A stretch of DNA of 64,000 nucleotides, from NCBI GenBank assembly GCA_029237525.1, contig JARBAU010000230.1, forward strand, positions 1 to 64,000. The letters are read 5' to 3'. This document shows positions 1-8,866 of this stretch, piece by piece. Each line of letters starts with the position of its first letter. Positions within the stretch are counted from its first letter, which is position 1. Below the pieces are notes generated by a model. That model did no database searches and had not been told where the DNA came from. It saw only the letters and a list, made by a program, of their open reading frames with translations. Both the position numbers and the translations under genes were made by a program. The stretch is from Nitrososphaerales archaeon (GTDB taxonomy: Archaea; Thermoproteota; Nitrososphaeria; Nitrososphaerales; Nitrososphaeraceae).

Positions 1-213
1 GAACCGAGAGATGGAATAGGTGGTCATTGCCTACCAAAAGATACTAAAATGTTCTTGCAATCATCCAAATCAATAAAAAGTAAGATATTGGCATCAGCAA
101 TAGAAGTGGATGAAGATTATAGAAGGTATAGGCAAACTAGAACTTTAGTTGTGAAAAGCGATTCACAACACTCTTTCGAAGAGAGTAATTCAGATCTTTA
201 CAAGTCAACTTAA
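1..213 (+). CDS. Nucleotide-sugar dehydrogenase, C-terminal end (5' truncated by window edge)
   Basis: Frame 1 is open from the first base to TAA at 211-213 (70 codons). Residues 6-13 read GGHCLPKD within five codons of the edge; this is the active-site motif of UDP-glucose/GDP-mannose dehydrogenases, whose cysteine forms the thiohemiacetal during oxidation of a sugar C6 hydroxyl to a uronate. In the usual enzyme about 150 further residues, including the UDP-binding domain, follow this motif; here only about 57 do, so the protein is either a short variant ending in the central dimerisation domain or has lost its third domain. It lies 57 bp upstream of a PIG-L deacetylase on the same strand, which suggests sugar metabolism. 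Substrate cannot be told. Confidence 0.75.
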   Translation, partial: EPRDGIGGHCLPKDTKMFLQSSKSIKSKILASAIEVDEDYRRYRQTRTLVVKSDSQHSFEESNSDLYKST

Positions 214-270
214 CCTCAAAATAAAAGTTGCTGACAGCGTTCAAATAATCATGGTTAGTAGAAAATCTTT

Positions 271-909
271 ATGAAAACAAAGGAATCGATAGTCGTATTC
301 GGTGCACATCCTGACGACATAGAGATAGGGATGGGTGGAACCGTAGCAAAGCTTGCTCAAAAAAATGATTATGACGTCCACTTGGTAATTGCTACGCTAC
401 CGAATTTCGTTAAAACAGATACTAAGGAGGGGCGTCAATCGGAAGCAATGTTGTCTGCAAAAGTAATGGGATGCAAGGATCCAGACCTTCTTGATTTATC
501 CCCAGAAGAAGTGATTTTCAATCGGAAATTCGTGGGAATCATAGACAAGATTATTAAGGAACGAAAACCGGAAGCAGTATTCACCCAGTGGATTGGTGAC
601 TCGCATCAAGATCATCAAGCACTTACCAGAGCAGTCATTGCAGCATGCAGAGATCTGAATAATATTTTCATGTATGAGACCACAATCCCGGGGGGTGTTA
701 CCGAGTGCGCCTTTAGACCGCAGCTTTATGTAGATATTGCAGGAACTATAGAAGTGAAAAAAGAGGCATTGAATTGTTTCGATTCGCAAAAGATTCGGTG
801 CGGTGAATATTGGATAGATGCAATCATAGGTAGATGTAAGTACAGAGGATATCAATTAAATACGAAGTATGCTGAAGCATTTGAAGTTGTCAGAGTATCA
901 AAGTGGTAA
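271..909 (+). CDS. PIG-L/LmbE-family deacetylase (BshB-like)
   Basis: A 212-residue protein of normal family length. Residues 12-16 are AHPDD with E18, and H112-x-x-H115 follows; together these give the zinc-binding and catalytic residues of N-acetylglucosaminyl deacetylases of the PIG-L/LmbE/BshB/MshB family. These enzymes remove acetyl groups from GlcNAc conjugates such as GlcNAc-malate (bacillithiol) or GlcNAc-inositol (mycothiol). Cytosolic, no signal peptide. It follows a nucleotide-sugar dehydrogenase end and is opposed tail to tail by the ATP-grasp/BshC-like pair, which makes a glycoconjugate substrate plausible. Family assignment is firm; the actual substrate is inference. Confidence 0.88.
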   Translation: MKTKESIVVFGAHPDDIEIGMGGTVAKLAQKNDYDVHLVIATLPNFVKTDTKEGRQSEAMLSAKVMGCKDPDLLDLSPEEVIFNRKFVGIIDKIIKERKPEAVFTQWIGDSHQDHQALTRAVIAACRDLNNIFMYETTIPGGVTECAFRPQLYVDIAGTIEVKKEALNCFDSQKIRCGEYWIDAIIGRCKYRGYQLNTKYAEAFEVVRVSKW

Positions 910-939
910 ATCGTATAAAATAATCTTACCAATTAAATG

Positions 940-2019
940 TTAGAAATAATCAGGGACAATTGAATTACTTTCTATTACTCTTCTTTGAGATGACGTATTT
1001 AAATAAGTCGAATAATCAACGTATACTTCGTTCCAGTATCTCATGCATAACAATTTTTTGTATTTTCTTGCGGTACTTTCTTGATTCATGAATAAATTCC
1101 TCAGGATTATATCTGGTTCATTGATCCCTGCTACTGCTCGCATTGGAGACGTTGCAGAAAATCTTGGATTTATCTCAAAAACCTTCACTTCATCTCCTAC
1201 TTGCATTGCTTGTACATTGACAGGTCCACGAGCCCCAATTTTTAAAGCAATTGCTTCAGCAGGCTGGCGTATATCACTGAAGTTATCAATTATCGCCTTA
1301 TAAGTCTGACCGTGCTTGATTGTCTTTTGAATAGAAATAGATGACAGTACTTTAGTACCTTGTTTGTCAATGGTTACACCAGTCGTGTACTCGGTGCCAT
1401 TTGTTCCAATATACTCCTGAAGTATAGGTTTCCATCCAGCTTCCTCAATTTTCGAAATGTTATACTGTAGCTCGTTTTCATCCTTTACTACTGCAAAATA
1501 TAGAGAACCATATCCTTCTCTCGGTTTTACCACAAGTGGAAAACCGTAGCGAGAAATGAAATTGCACTTGTCATCTGGTAGGCTTGATTCTGTTCTTGAA
1601 AAGTTATTACTTGCCAAGAATTCATAAGTCTTCCATTTGTCTCTAGCAAGTTCTAACACAGTTAAAGGATTAGAAATGATTTTTGCGTTAGTTTCAGCTT
1701 CTATTCTGCGTTGGTATTTGCCGAGAACCAACAGCTCTTCATCGGAGCCGATAAAAATTGCATTTATGTCATTTTTTTTAGATATTGAAATGATACTATC
1801 AATATAATCTGGCGACGATGAAGCTGGCACCAAAAACCCAATAGCGTTGCACCTATACAACCCTGCAGCTTGAGTATTGGCATCTGCAGCAAAAATTCTA
1901 TAAGAAATTGAATCTTCGTTTAAATAGAGATTTGCCCAATTCAAGCATTTCATAATTCCTTCCCCTATTATACCACCAGCTGCAGTGACAAGCACATTAA
2001 GCTGAATTCTTTTACTCAT
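940..2019 (-). CDS. ATP-grasp ligase, carbamoyl-phosphate-synthase-like fold
   Basis: About 359 residues from ATG 2019 (a TTG at 2037 would add six). The N-terminus has a Rossmann-like VTAAGG strand/loop; the middle contains KPREGYGS, the ATP-grasp lysine and glycine-rich loop; near residue 290 FEINPRF supplies the metal-binding Glu and Asn. The fold couples ATP hydrolysis to ligation of a carboxylate with an amine or thiol through an acyl-phosphate. TTATAA at about 2038-2043 on this strand suits a nearly leaderless start at 2019. It lies 43 bp downstream of the BshC-like gene, same strand, so co-transcription is likely. The substrate is unknown; a second ATP-grasp gene lies at 4746. Confidence 0.8.
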   Translation of the reverse strand: MSKRIQLNVLVTAAGGIIGEGIMKCLNWANLYLNEDSISYRIFAADANTQAAGLYRCNAIGFLVPASSSPDYIDSIISISKKNDINAIFIGSDEELLVLGKYQRRIEAETNAKIISNPLTVLELARDKWKTYEFLASNNFSRTESSLPDDKCNFISRYGFPLVVKPREGYGSLYFAVVKDENELQYNISKIEEAGWKPILQEYIGTNGTEYTTGVTIDKQGTKVLSSISIQKTIKHGQTYKAIIDNFSDIRQPAEAIALKIGARGPVNVQAMQVGDEVKVFEINPRFSATSPMRAVAGINEPDIILRNLFMNQESTARKYKKLLCMRYWNEVYVDYSTYLNTSSQRRVIESNSIVPDYF

Positions 2020-2062
2020 TATCCAATCGCATTTCAATTATAACATGATTTTGGTGATCTAG

Positions 2063-3736
2063 TTACATAGTCAAGGAGACCGGCGTAGCGAGATGATCGT
2101 TAGTTATAAGACCCGCCCTCCATTGGGCCTCGACACCATTCATGCCGAAGTTTACTGCATAGTCTATCATGCAAGGCTTCAAATTAATCGCCGATCTTGC
2201 TTTATTAACAGTCTTAATAGTGCGACGAATTGTTCTCTGAGATTCCTTTAATGGAAATACTTCACTTAAAATGTCATTTATAGATTGTCCAGATCTAATT
2301 CTCATTGTACGTTCACTAATCAACGGGACTATACGTTCAGCAAATCCAGAATCCATACCTTTCAATTTATCCAGATATGATTCTAGTTCTTTCTCATTAT
2401 TTACTCTTATATAGTGGAGTGCTTCTGACTGCCCAATACCCGTATAGACATCATCTGAGGGCCAAACAGTGGTTAAAGGCATGGTGACTTTGAGCTGCTT
2501 AAATGCGAGGCTGCTTACTAGCATGTAACCAAGGCTTCCACCTGTTCCGGAAGCATAGCATCGAATACCGAGTTCTCTGGCAAGAAGTAATAAAATTGGA
2601 ATTGCTCTAGGAGATATTGAATGTATCTTGTCACCTGACAAATCAATGTCATTCACCGAGCCAATTTCAATTCTAAGATCATTCTTGCACGCTATACATT
2701 TTCCTACTAGATATAGGTGTTGTGTCTTGGTTTCCACCAATTTGGCAGATCCCTTACTTCCACATTTACAATGCAGCCACACTGGGGCATTAAGATAAGA
2801 GCTCGAACTAACACCAGTGTTGATCCCTTGACTGGTAAATATAGCCTCACTTTCGTTCAAAGCTACGGCATATTTTTTATAATTAGATATCAGGAATTTG
2901 AACCCGTTTTCAAAAACTTCTGGTATGTCAGACAATCTAACGAATAGTGTATCATATCCCCAAATCCTATTCACAAGACGAGAGATTATAAATGAATTAA
3001 AATCCGCGTAGGATTTACATCTTGAATAGGATTCTAGAACTTCATCCCACAAATCATCGAAATTTTTTATTAGCTGAGATTTGTCTTCTCTCCTCAAAAA
3101 TAATGGTGAATTCGCGTTTCTGAGCCAATAATATACTTGGTTACGCCAAAAGTCTATCAAGGAACTTCTTGGAGTATCCATATTGTGCATCAATCGCCAC
3201 CTATCGTGAGCCCTAATGGGAAACCTGAGCTCAAGAATACCGTTTGCATTACGTACACTAGGCAGCTGGGCGTGCCTTATCCAAAACTCATCCATGAAAT
3301 CATGGTCGACAATTAGAAAGAGATTCACAAATTTTCTACTGTTATCTCTATGTTCAGCTATGGATTTTAGGCATTGCAATAGAATTATTTTCTTGTATAC
3401 ACCTGCGAAGGCAAAGAGATTAGGCTGATGGATTGAAACCAATATTTCGGTGGAAGGCTTTTGTAACGCCGAAAGGGATTCGTTGATTTTGGAGTTATTA
3501 GTGCCTGCTTGATGATGGAAATTGTCTATATATTTGACAATCCTTGCTCTATTTGACATAATAGTCCCAGCCATCGCCGAGGATTGGTTGGTTCGAGAAA
3601 AAAGTTTATCGATGGCTTCGGAGAGGCTTTCAGGAAAAGAAGAGATATAATCACCGATTACCTGATTTCCAACTGTTTCGAATTTCGAAAATAGAGATCT
3701 CACGCTGTGCCGTTGCCCTATTTCCGATGTAGCCAT
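2063..3736 (-). CDS. BshC-like protein (putative cysteine-adding enzyme relative) with zinc ribbon
   Basis: 557 residues from ATG 3736; upstream in-frame ATG 3754 and TTG 3766 are possible, but a TATAA element at about 3769-3776 favours 3736 as a leaderless start. Around residues 101-110 of this form is SIHQPNLFAF, resembling the GQQ-x-GLF segment of bacillithiol enzyme BshC, followed about 35 residues later by LIVDHDF, like the EDHDF motif of BshC; total length also matches (about 540). The match is recognised by eye and distant. Unlike BshC it carries a likely zinc ribbon, CKCG then CIAC about 22 residues later, and a GTGGSLG glycine loop in the C-terminal third. BshB-like and ATP-grasp genes adjoin. 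No other function suggests itself. Confidence 0.45.
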   Translation of the reverse strand: MATSEIGQRHSVRSLFSKFETVGNQVIGDYISSFPESLSEAIDKLFSRTNQSSAMAGTIMSNRARIVKYIDNFHHQAGTNNSKINESLSALQKPSTEILVSIHQPNLFAFAGVYKKIILLQCLKSIAEHRDNSRKFVNLFLIVDHDFMDEFWIRHAQLPSVRNANGILELRFPIRAHDRWRLMHNMDTPRSSLIDFWRNQVYYWLRNANSPLFLRREDKSQLIKNFDDLWDEVLESYSRCKSYADFNSFIISRLVNRIWGYDTLFVRLSDIPEVFENGFKFLISNYKKYAVALNESEAIFTSQGINTGVSSSSYLNAPVWLHCKCGSKGSAKLVETKTQHLYLVGKCIACKNDLRIEIGSVNDIDLSGDKIHSISPRAIPILLLLARELGIRCYASGTGGSLGYMLVSSLAFKQLKVTMPLTTVWPSDDVYTGIGQSEALHYIRVNNEKELESYLDKLKGMDSGFAERIVPLISERTMRIRSGQSINDILSEVFPLKESQRTIRRTIKTVNKARSAINLKPCMIDYAVNFGMNGVEAQWRAGLITNDHLATPVSLTM

Positions 3737-3767
3737 GTAATTGTTAACTAACATTAGAAATCCCAAC

Positions 3768-3777
3768 CATTATATAA
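3768..3777 (-). promoter_or_regulatory. TATA element of the BshC-like/ATP-grasp operon
   Basis: The segment reads ATTATATAAA and is nearly self-complementary. On the minus strand its centre is about 35 bases from ATG 3736, the spacing expected for an archaeal TATA box serving a transcript with a very short leader. Confidence 0.4.
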
Positions 3778-4004
3778 ATTTCCGTCCAAACGTCTGCAAT
3801 CGTCAACTATTTACTATACGACTCTGAAGGCCAACTAATTTAAGAAGTTTTAATCTATGTCATAGTAGAGAATAGTGTAAGATTATCACCTAAAGTCTTC
3901 ACAAAATAATATAACAGTAAAATGATTGAGAAGATTGTAAGATAAAAACTGATCGAAATTCTCTATACAGCTGATTTGTAATACTTAGAAGCGTTTTTGG
4001 ATTC

Positions 4005-4628
4005 TTACAGTGAGTTTGCAGCGACGATAAGGTCGTTAATATTCTCAAAAGATCCTACTGAGTTGAGACTATGGGCATCGCTTCCCAAGTGAAATCTTAC
4101 TCCCTTAGCTTTAAATGTAAGTATCCAGTCTAACGGCGGTCGACGGTACTTTGAATTTAGTTCAACCACTTTTCGATTTTGAACGATTTCCTCTGCGATC
4201 GAACGTATTTCAGATTCGCTGACCTTCATACCAGGTTCTGGAGCCAGGTGACCTATGACATCAACCGTCGGATCTCTAATAACTGATTTTAGAGCATTTA
4301 TCCAAACCTGTTTATTTCCAAAAACAGAATGAAAGCTCGCTATCACAAAATATTCGGTTCGATATTCGCTCGGACAATCAATATCACCATTTTGAAGAAT
4401 TTTTGCCTCGAATCCGGATAAAATATCTAAAGAGGAGGCAATAGCACACCTTTGTATTTCATCCAGGTATTTCGGAATCCAATCAGATGATTTCCTTACA
4501 TGTTCCGTAAATGCTATCTTCTTTAATCCTTTACTTTTTGCAATTTGAATTACATTGTTTATGGTTAGATCTGGATCAGAATGATCATTATATGTCGAAT
4601 GAATGTGATAATCAGCTAGTTTGTCCAT
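4005..4628 (-). CDS. PHP-domain phosphoesterase-like protein
   Basis: 207 residues from ATG 4628 (a TTG at 4652 would add eight). The protein begins almost at once with DYHIHS, the HxH metal motif of PHP enzymes such as histidinol phosphatase and the PolX/PolIII PHP domain. Further metal ligands are visible: TEH at about residue 38, the His of FHSVFG, the His of IGHL, and GSDAH near the C-terminus. The set is complete, so it is probably an active trinuclear metal phosphoesterase. It sits between the BshC-like gene and a divergent ATP-grasp gene. HisK/HisJ histidinol phosphatase is one option, but no other histidine genes are near; a phosphatase in the neighbouring pathway is equally possible. 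Confidence 0.8.
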   Translation of the reverse strand: MDKLADYHIHSTYNDHSDPDLTINNVIQIAKSKGLKKIAFTEHVRKSSDWIPKYLDEIQRCAIASSLDILSGFEAKILQNGDIDCPSEYRTEYFVIASFHSVFGNKQVWINALKSVIRDPTVDVIGHLAPEPGMKVSESEIRSIAEEIVQNRKVVELNSKYRRPPLDWILTFKAKGVRFHLGSDAHSLNSVGSFENINDLIVAANSL

Positions 4629-4713
4629 AGTATTAACTGCTGCCTTTTGCACTGGTTTGGTTGATAGCTAATGATTAAACTAACCTACTATATATATAAA
4701 TATTTATTACTTC

Positions 4714-4724
4714 GATAAATATAC
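4714..4724 (+). promoter_or_regulatory. TATA element for the divergent ATP-grasp gene
   Basis: GATAAATATAC ends 22 bases before TTG 4746, placing its centre near -27 if translation starts at or next to the transcript end. A longer TATATATATAAA run at 4689-4700 lies further upstream and may serve either direction. Confidence 0.4.
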
Positions 4725-4745
4725 TATACCTCTTGGTAATGTCCG

Positions 4746-5747
4746 TTGGCTAGACCTGAAATATCTGTAGTTCTTGTTCCAGGCGCAGCCGCACCATCGG
4801 GCATAAATGCAATCAAGTCTTTGAGAATGGGCGGATATAAAGGTAAGATTGTTGCTACAGATTCAAGTTATCTTTCAGCTGGGTTTTTCATGTCTGACTT
4901 TAACGAGGTAATCCCTGAAGCTGATAATCAATCATTTCTGCAGAGATTGTTGGAAATAATTAAATCGCATAAGGTTCAAGTTCTTCTGCCTACTTCAGGT
5001 TATGATATATACCCTTACAGTGAGCATCGAAAATTACTGCAGGACATGGGAGTACATGCAATAGTCAGCGATAGAAAGAGCCTTGAAATTTGTCGTGACA
5101 AGATGCAGACCTATCACTTTCTGCGGAATAATTATTCCTTGCCTTTTACTACGGAAAATGCTAACAATATCAACCAGTTCCCAATCATCGCCAAGCCAAG
5201 ATTCGGAAAAGGTAGTCGTGGTATTATTAGGATCGATGACGAATCTGAGCTTAAATATGTTTCATCAAAAATGGATGATTTTATTTATCAGGAGTTCCTT
5301 CCCGGAACAGAGTACACGATTGATGTCCTATCTGATCTGAATGAGAAATCTATGATTGCCGTGCCGCGGATTAGAATTCAGACAAAGGCTGGGATCTCCA
5401 CAAAAGGTAAAATTGTACGAGACTCTAAGCTCGAAGATCAGTGTATGGATATTGCTAATCGTATACGGATAAGAGGACCATGTTGTATTCAGATGAAGGA
5501 ATCTGATGACGGCAGTCTGAAGCTTGTTGAGGTAAATCCAAGGATGGGAGGAGGTACAATTTTCGCAACCCTAGCTGGAGTAAACTTCCCATCACTTTTG
5601 TTAGATCTTGTCGAAAATAAGAAAATTGTTCTACCCAAGATAGATGAAGTTACGATTGTAAGATATTTCGAGGAAATCGTGATTAGAAATGAGGTACATC
5701 GGAATATTGAATCTGATATTATACCCAAACAGAATTATCTGGCATAA
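4746..5747 (+). CDS. ATP-grasp ligase, CarB/PylC-like
   Basis: 333 residues with TTG start; no in-frame ATG precedes it and a TATA element at 4714-4724 supports leaderless initiation. The N-terminal domain is Rossmann-like with VLVPGAAAPSG; IIAKPRFGKGSRG is the ATP-grasp lysine plus glycine loop at about residues 146-158; YQEFLPGTEYT is the conserved hinge strand; LVEVNPRMGGG gives the metal-binding Glu and Asn. The architecture resembles CarB-like ligases including PylC. Divergent from the PHP gene with a 117-bp shared promoter region. With the paralogous ATP-grasp at 940-2019 it suggests successive amide or ester-bond formation in one pathway. Substrate unknown. Confidence 0.85.
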   Translation: MARPEISVVLVPGAAAPSGINAIKSLRMGGYKGKIVATDSSYLSAGFFMSDFNEVIPEADNQSFLQRLLEIIKSHKVQVLLPTSGYDIYPYSEHRKLLQDMGVHAIVSDRKSLEICRDKMQTYHFLRNNYSLPFTTENANNINQFPIIAKPRFGKGSRGIIRIDDESELKYVSSKMDDFIYQEFLPGTEYTIDVLSDLNEKSMIAVPRIRIQTKAGISTKGKIVRDSKLEDQCMDIANRIRIRGPCCIQMKESDDGSLKLVEVNPRMGGGTIFATLAGVNFPSLLLDLVENKKIVLPKIDEVTIVRYFEEIVIRNEVHRNIESDIIPKQNYLA

Positions 5748-6851
5748 CTTCGATCCATTTCACTATTCTAAAATTATCCTCTAGCAGGATCTAATTAACT
5801 CACTAAACTGTTACTCCCTCACTTGCAGTATGATGATTAGTGAGAAATAGTTCAAGAACCTGTGGACCCAACTTCAACCTGAGTTAATCATTTGATTGAA
5901 TGTCATATATGCTCCCTGTTTCTGGTTTTAGTAATGATTGGACAGCTCCGAACACACTTATTCATATTTCACATGCCTGCTGGTAGCTGTAATCTGTTTT
6001 CTAATATGGTGAGAAGCCACCATAGTGACATTGTTAACAACTGGATAAATCTTGCCATGTGTAAATTTAGCTGGCTTTAATTGGCAGAACCTGCGATAGG
6101 TATGAAACGCAATCTGGCCCAAAGTAAGGATTATTCGAGCTTGTTTTAGAATCTGTAGTTTCTTTAGAAGGTGGCCAGACCATTTTTCTATTTTCTATTG
6201 ATAAAGGCAAATTATTTAGAGTGGGCATTTTACCACGGAGATGATTTGAGCCTTTAGAACTTGTCAATCATGTCTCTAATCACTAGTTTGAATGTTCGCC
6301 TTGTTTTCTTATTTATTGGCTGACAGAGCCACCGCCAATAAAAATATGTCTACCTATATCTACACCATAAGCAGCTGGGGTCATATCAATTATTAAAAAC
6401 TTGGCTCTAAGGTCGCAGCAGCTGGGGATATATCTTAATTCATATCTTTCATTTGCGGATCGCTTATTTTTTGATCTGTCTATATTGGCAATGTAATATG
6501 GTAAACGTGGAAACAGTATGCAATAAATAAACCCTCTTGTCAAATCTGAAAAAATAGGATTCACTTGAAAGAATAATATGAAAAAGCTAAGACGAAAACC
6601 CATTCAGTAGTGTTACTGGCACCAGATTCATTAAAAAATCTCGCTCCAGTAAATCAATGCGATCAAGATGATGGTCACACTTAGAAATCAATGTTTAAGG
6701 CCCATGTATGATTGAACAACTTTTCGTCAATAGTAACTACATGACAAAACAAGTGACTCGATATAACTAGGTATCATAAATGATTTCTGATTGAAATCAT
6801 TAAACTTATAATTATTGAAGACTATGTATATGAGGTAAATGGAATAACCTT
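5748..6851. other. 1.1-kb stretch without a convincing gene
   Basis: Only short open frames with poor protein character occur here (for example 5892-6080 plus, 6313-6603 minus). No tRNA, transposase remnant or repeat was recognised. The 3' end holds the promoter region of the DUF92 gene, including the inverted repeat at 6779-6801. Confidence 0.5.
6779..6801. promoter_or_regulatory. 9+9 bp perfect inverted repeat before DUF92 gene
   Basis: Arm AATGATTTC at 6779-6787, 5-nt spacer, exact inverted arm at 6793-6801. It lies 50 bp before GTG 6852, just upstream of where the core promoter should be, so an operator for a dimeric regulator is the natural reading. The regulator is not known. Confidence 0.45.
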
Positions 6852-7670
6852 GTGCTGCCATTGGACCAATCAGTAGGATGGCTTTCAGTAATGATTGCTC
6901 TAACGGCTGTTGCATATAGAATTAACGCGATCGATGCTTCTGGCGTCATTGCTGCAGTACCCGTAGGATTTCTAACGTTATATTTTGGGGGTGTCACGTG
7001 GTTTTTGGCATTGCTTTCTTTCTTTCTAATTGCGTCGTATTATACTAGACATAAATATGAACAAAAGGAATTAGCTGGTTTTTCGGAGAAAAATAGAGGG
7101 GCTAGAGGCTGGGCCAGTGTATTGGCAAATGGGGGATTGCCAGCATTTTTTGCTATAATGTATCATTTTACTGGCAATGATAATTTGTATTTGCTCTTTT
7201 TTTCCGGTTCACTCTCATTCGCACTAGCTGACACGATCGCAACTGAGATTGGATTACTGAGTAGATCCGCGCCCAGATCTATTCTCTCTGGCAAACATAT
7301 TGCAAGGGGGCATTCCGGTGGAGTTACTCTGAGGGGTGAAATGGCAGCGATTGCGGGGACCTTAGTTATTGGCGTAATCTGTGGCTTATTTTTTTCTAAA
7401 GATGAAGGTCAGTTTGCTATTATCCTAATTGCTTGCATTACGTCGGGATTGTTGTCTACGAACCTTGATAGTGTATTAGGAGAGAGTTTGCAATGCAAGT
7501 ATAGATGTACTGTGTGCAATAAATACGCTGAAAGTAGAATAGTTCACTGTGATGTCGTTACAATTCAGCATAAAGGATTGCGATTTATTGACAATAATGC
7601 GGTGAATGTTATAAGCTCGCTATTCGGTGCCGCAATATGTTCCATTTTTATTTTGGCATTTAATACTTAA
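6852..7670 (+). CDS. DUF92/TMEM19-family membrane protein (VTE6-like)
   Basis: 272 residues, GTG start. Several hydrophobic helices span the protein, with the DUF92 signature pieces GARGWASVLANGG, the helix FALADTIATEIG, the phosphate-loop-like GHSGGVTLRGE, and the segment LSTNLDSVLGE. A four-cysteine patch CKYRCTVCNK lies in the C-terminal third. DUF92 includes plant VTE6, a phytyl-phosphate kinase that forms phytyl diphosphate; archaeal members may phosphorylate isoprenoid monophosphates, which would fit salvage of geranylgeranyl chains for membrane lipids. That role is inferred from the family only. The gene appears monocistronic, with an inverted repeat upstream. Confidence 0.85.
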   Translation: MLPLDQSVGWLSVMIALTAVAYRINAIDASGVIAAVPVGFLTLYFGGVTWFLALLSFFLIASYYTRHKYEQKELAGFSEKNRGARGWASVLANGGLPAFFAIMYHFTGNDNLYLLFFSGSLSFALADTIATEIGLLSRSAPRSILSGKHIARGHSGGVTLRGEMAAIAGTLVIGVICGLFFSKDEGQFAIILIACITSGLLSTNLDSVLGESLQCKYRCTVCNKYAESRIVHCDVVTIQHKGLRFIDNNAVNVISSLFGAAICSIFILAFNT

Positions 7671-7819
7671 GAAAAAGGACCTGATGTAACGCTACTGACC
7701 TTTCCATTAGATCGAATATAGATCGGAAAGGCTTGTGTACCAAGCAAGTTACTAAACTTGATGGGGGATGCTTAGTAATCCTTTTTAGTATAATCCTTGA
7801 TATCGATTCCAGTAAATTC

Positions 7820-8668
7820 GTGAGTTCTATTAGAGTAGCGGTAGTACAGATGCAATCATCACAGCATAAGGCAGATAATCTTAACGTTGCCTTGGAATAC
7901 ACCTTGCTTGCTGCAACTAAAGATGCAAAAGCGATCTTATTCCCTGAATTCCTTATGGCATATTCTCCTGAAAATCAAAATGCAAAAGAATTGGTCAGTA
8001 CAGCAGAGTCTGTCAACAATGGAAAGTTTGTCGCTGCATTGCGAAAAGCAGCTAAAACTAACAATATTTCCATTGTGGCAACCATATATGAGAAATCTGC
8101 AAATAATGATCAACGGGTTTACGACACAGCGATAATAATTAATTCAATCGGAAAAATATCTTCTGTTTATAGAAAACTTCATTTATATGATGCTATGGGA
8201 TTTCAAGAGTCACGTAAATTTGTCGCTGGTGATAAGATTAACAAACCAGTTATGCTAGGTCCTACAAAAATTGGCATCATGATTTGTTATGACATTCGAT
8301 TTCCTGAAATGTCCAGAATATTAGTAGGAAATGGGGCTAACACATTAGTTGCACCCTCTGCTTGGGTGCATGGGATATTGAAGGAGGAACATTGGCTGAC
8401 GATGCTCAAAGCTAGGGCTATCGAAAACGGAGCATTCGTGATCGCGCCTGATCAAGTCGGAAATATCTATAGTGGACGGAGTCTGGTCATAGACCCATTC
8501 GGCGTGGTTCTTTTGGATATGGGGAATAAGCAAGGTGTGGATATTGTGGATATTGATGTGTCCCGAGTTAAGGGTATTAGACAGACATTGCCATTGCTCA
8601 AAAATCGTAGAACTGACGTATACAAGAGAGATCTAGATGTATTTTGTAGGGATTGCAATAAAAGATAG
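7820..8668 (+). CDS. Nitrilase-superfamily amidohydrolase
   Basis: 282 residues from GTG 7820; the frame stays open back to 7733 but the extra 29 residues precede the usual first strand RVAVVQM and are probably not translated. The catalytic triad is complete: Glu43 in FPEF, Lys119 in YRKLHLYD, Cys156 in ICYDIRFPE. The enzyme hydrolyses a C-N bond of an amide; the YRKLHLYD pattern is typical of the Nit1/Nit2 (deaminated glutathione or omega-amidase) branch and of related archaeal amidases. Cytosolic. 149 bp after the DUF92 stop, same strand. Exact substrate cannot be read from sequence. Confidence 0.87.
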   Translation: MSSIRVAVVQMQSSQHKADNLNVALEYTLLAATKDAKAILFPEFLMAYSPENQNAKELVSTAESVNNGKFVAALRKAAKTNNISIVATIYEKSANNDQRVYDTAIIINSIGKISSVYRKLHLYDAMGFQESRKFVAGDKINKPVMLGPTKIGIMICYDIRFPEMSRILVGNGANTLVAPSAWVHGILKEEHWLTMLKARAIENGAFVIAPDQVGNIYSGRSLVIDPFGVVLLDMGNKQGVDIVDIDVSRVKGIRQTLPLLKNRRTDVYKRDLDVFCRDCNKR

Positions 8669-8866
8669 CAATGCATGAACTGATCAATACGGTTTCAATC
8701 TAACAACCTAGTGGGGGAACAGTTGTCACACAGTTACAATGAAATAAGTCAGGAGCTAATTTGGATTCTTGTTTGTGCCATGAGATGAATGAATTTCAGT
8801 TCATAAATAGTGTCCTTTAACTATGTTGTCTCTACCTTTTTATACCTAAAAGGGAATATTGCGAAT

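Noticed and set aside
6313-6603. 96-codon minus-strand frame in the 1.1-kb gap
   Set aside because: No motif and poor composition; not supported as a gene or transposase remnant.
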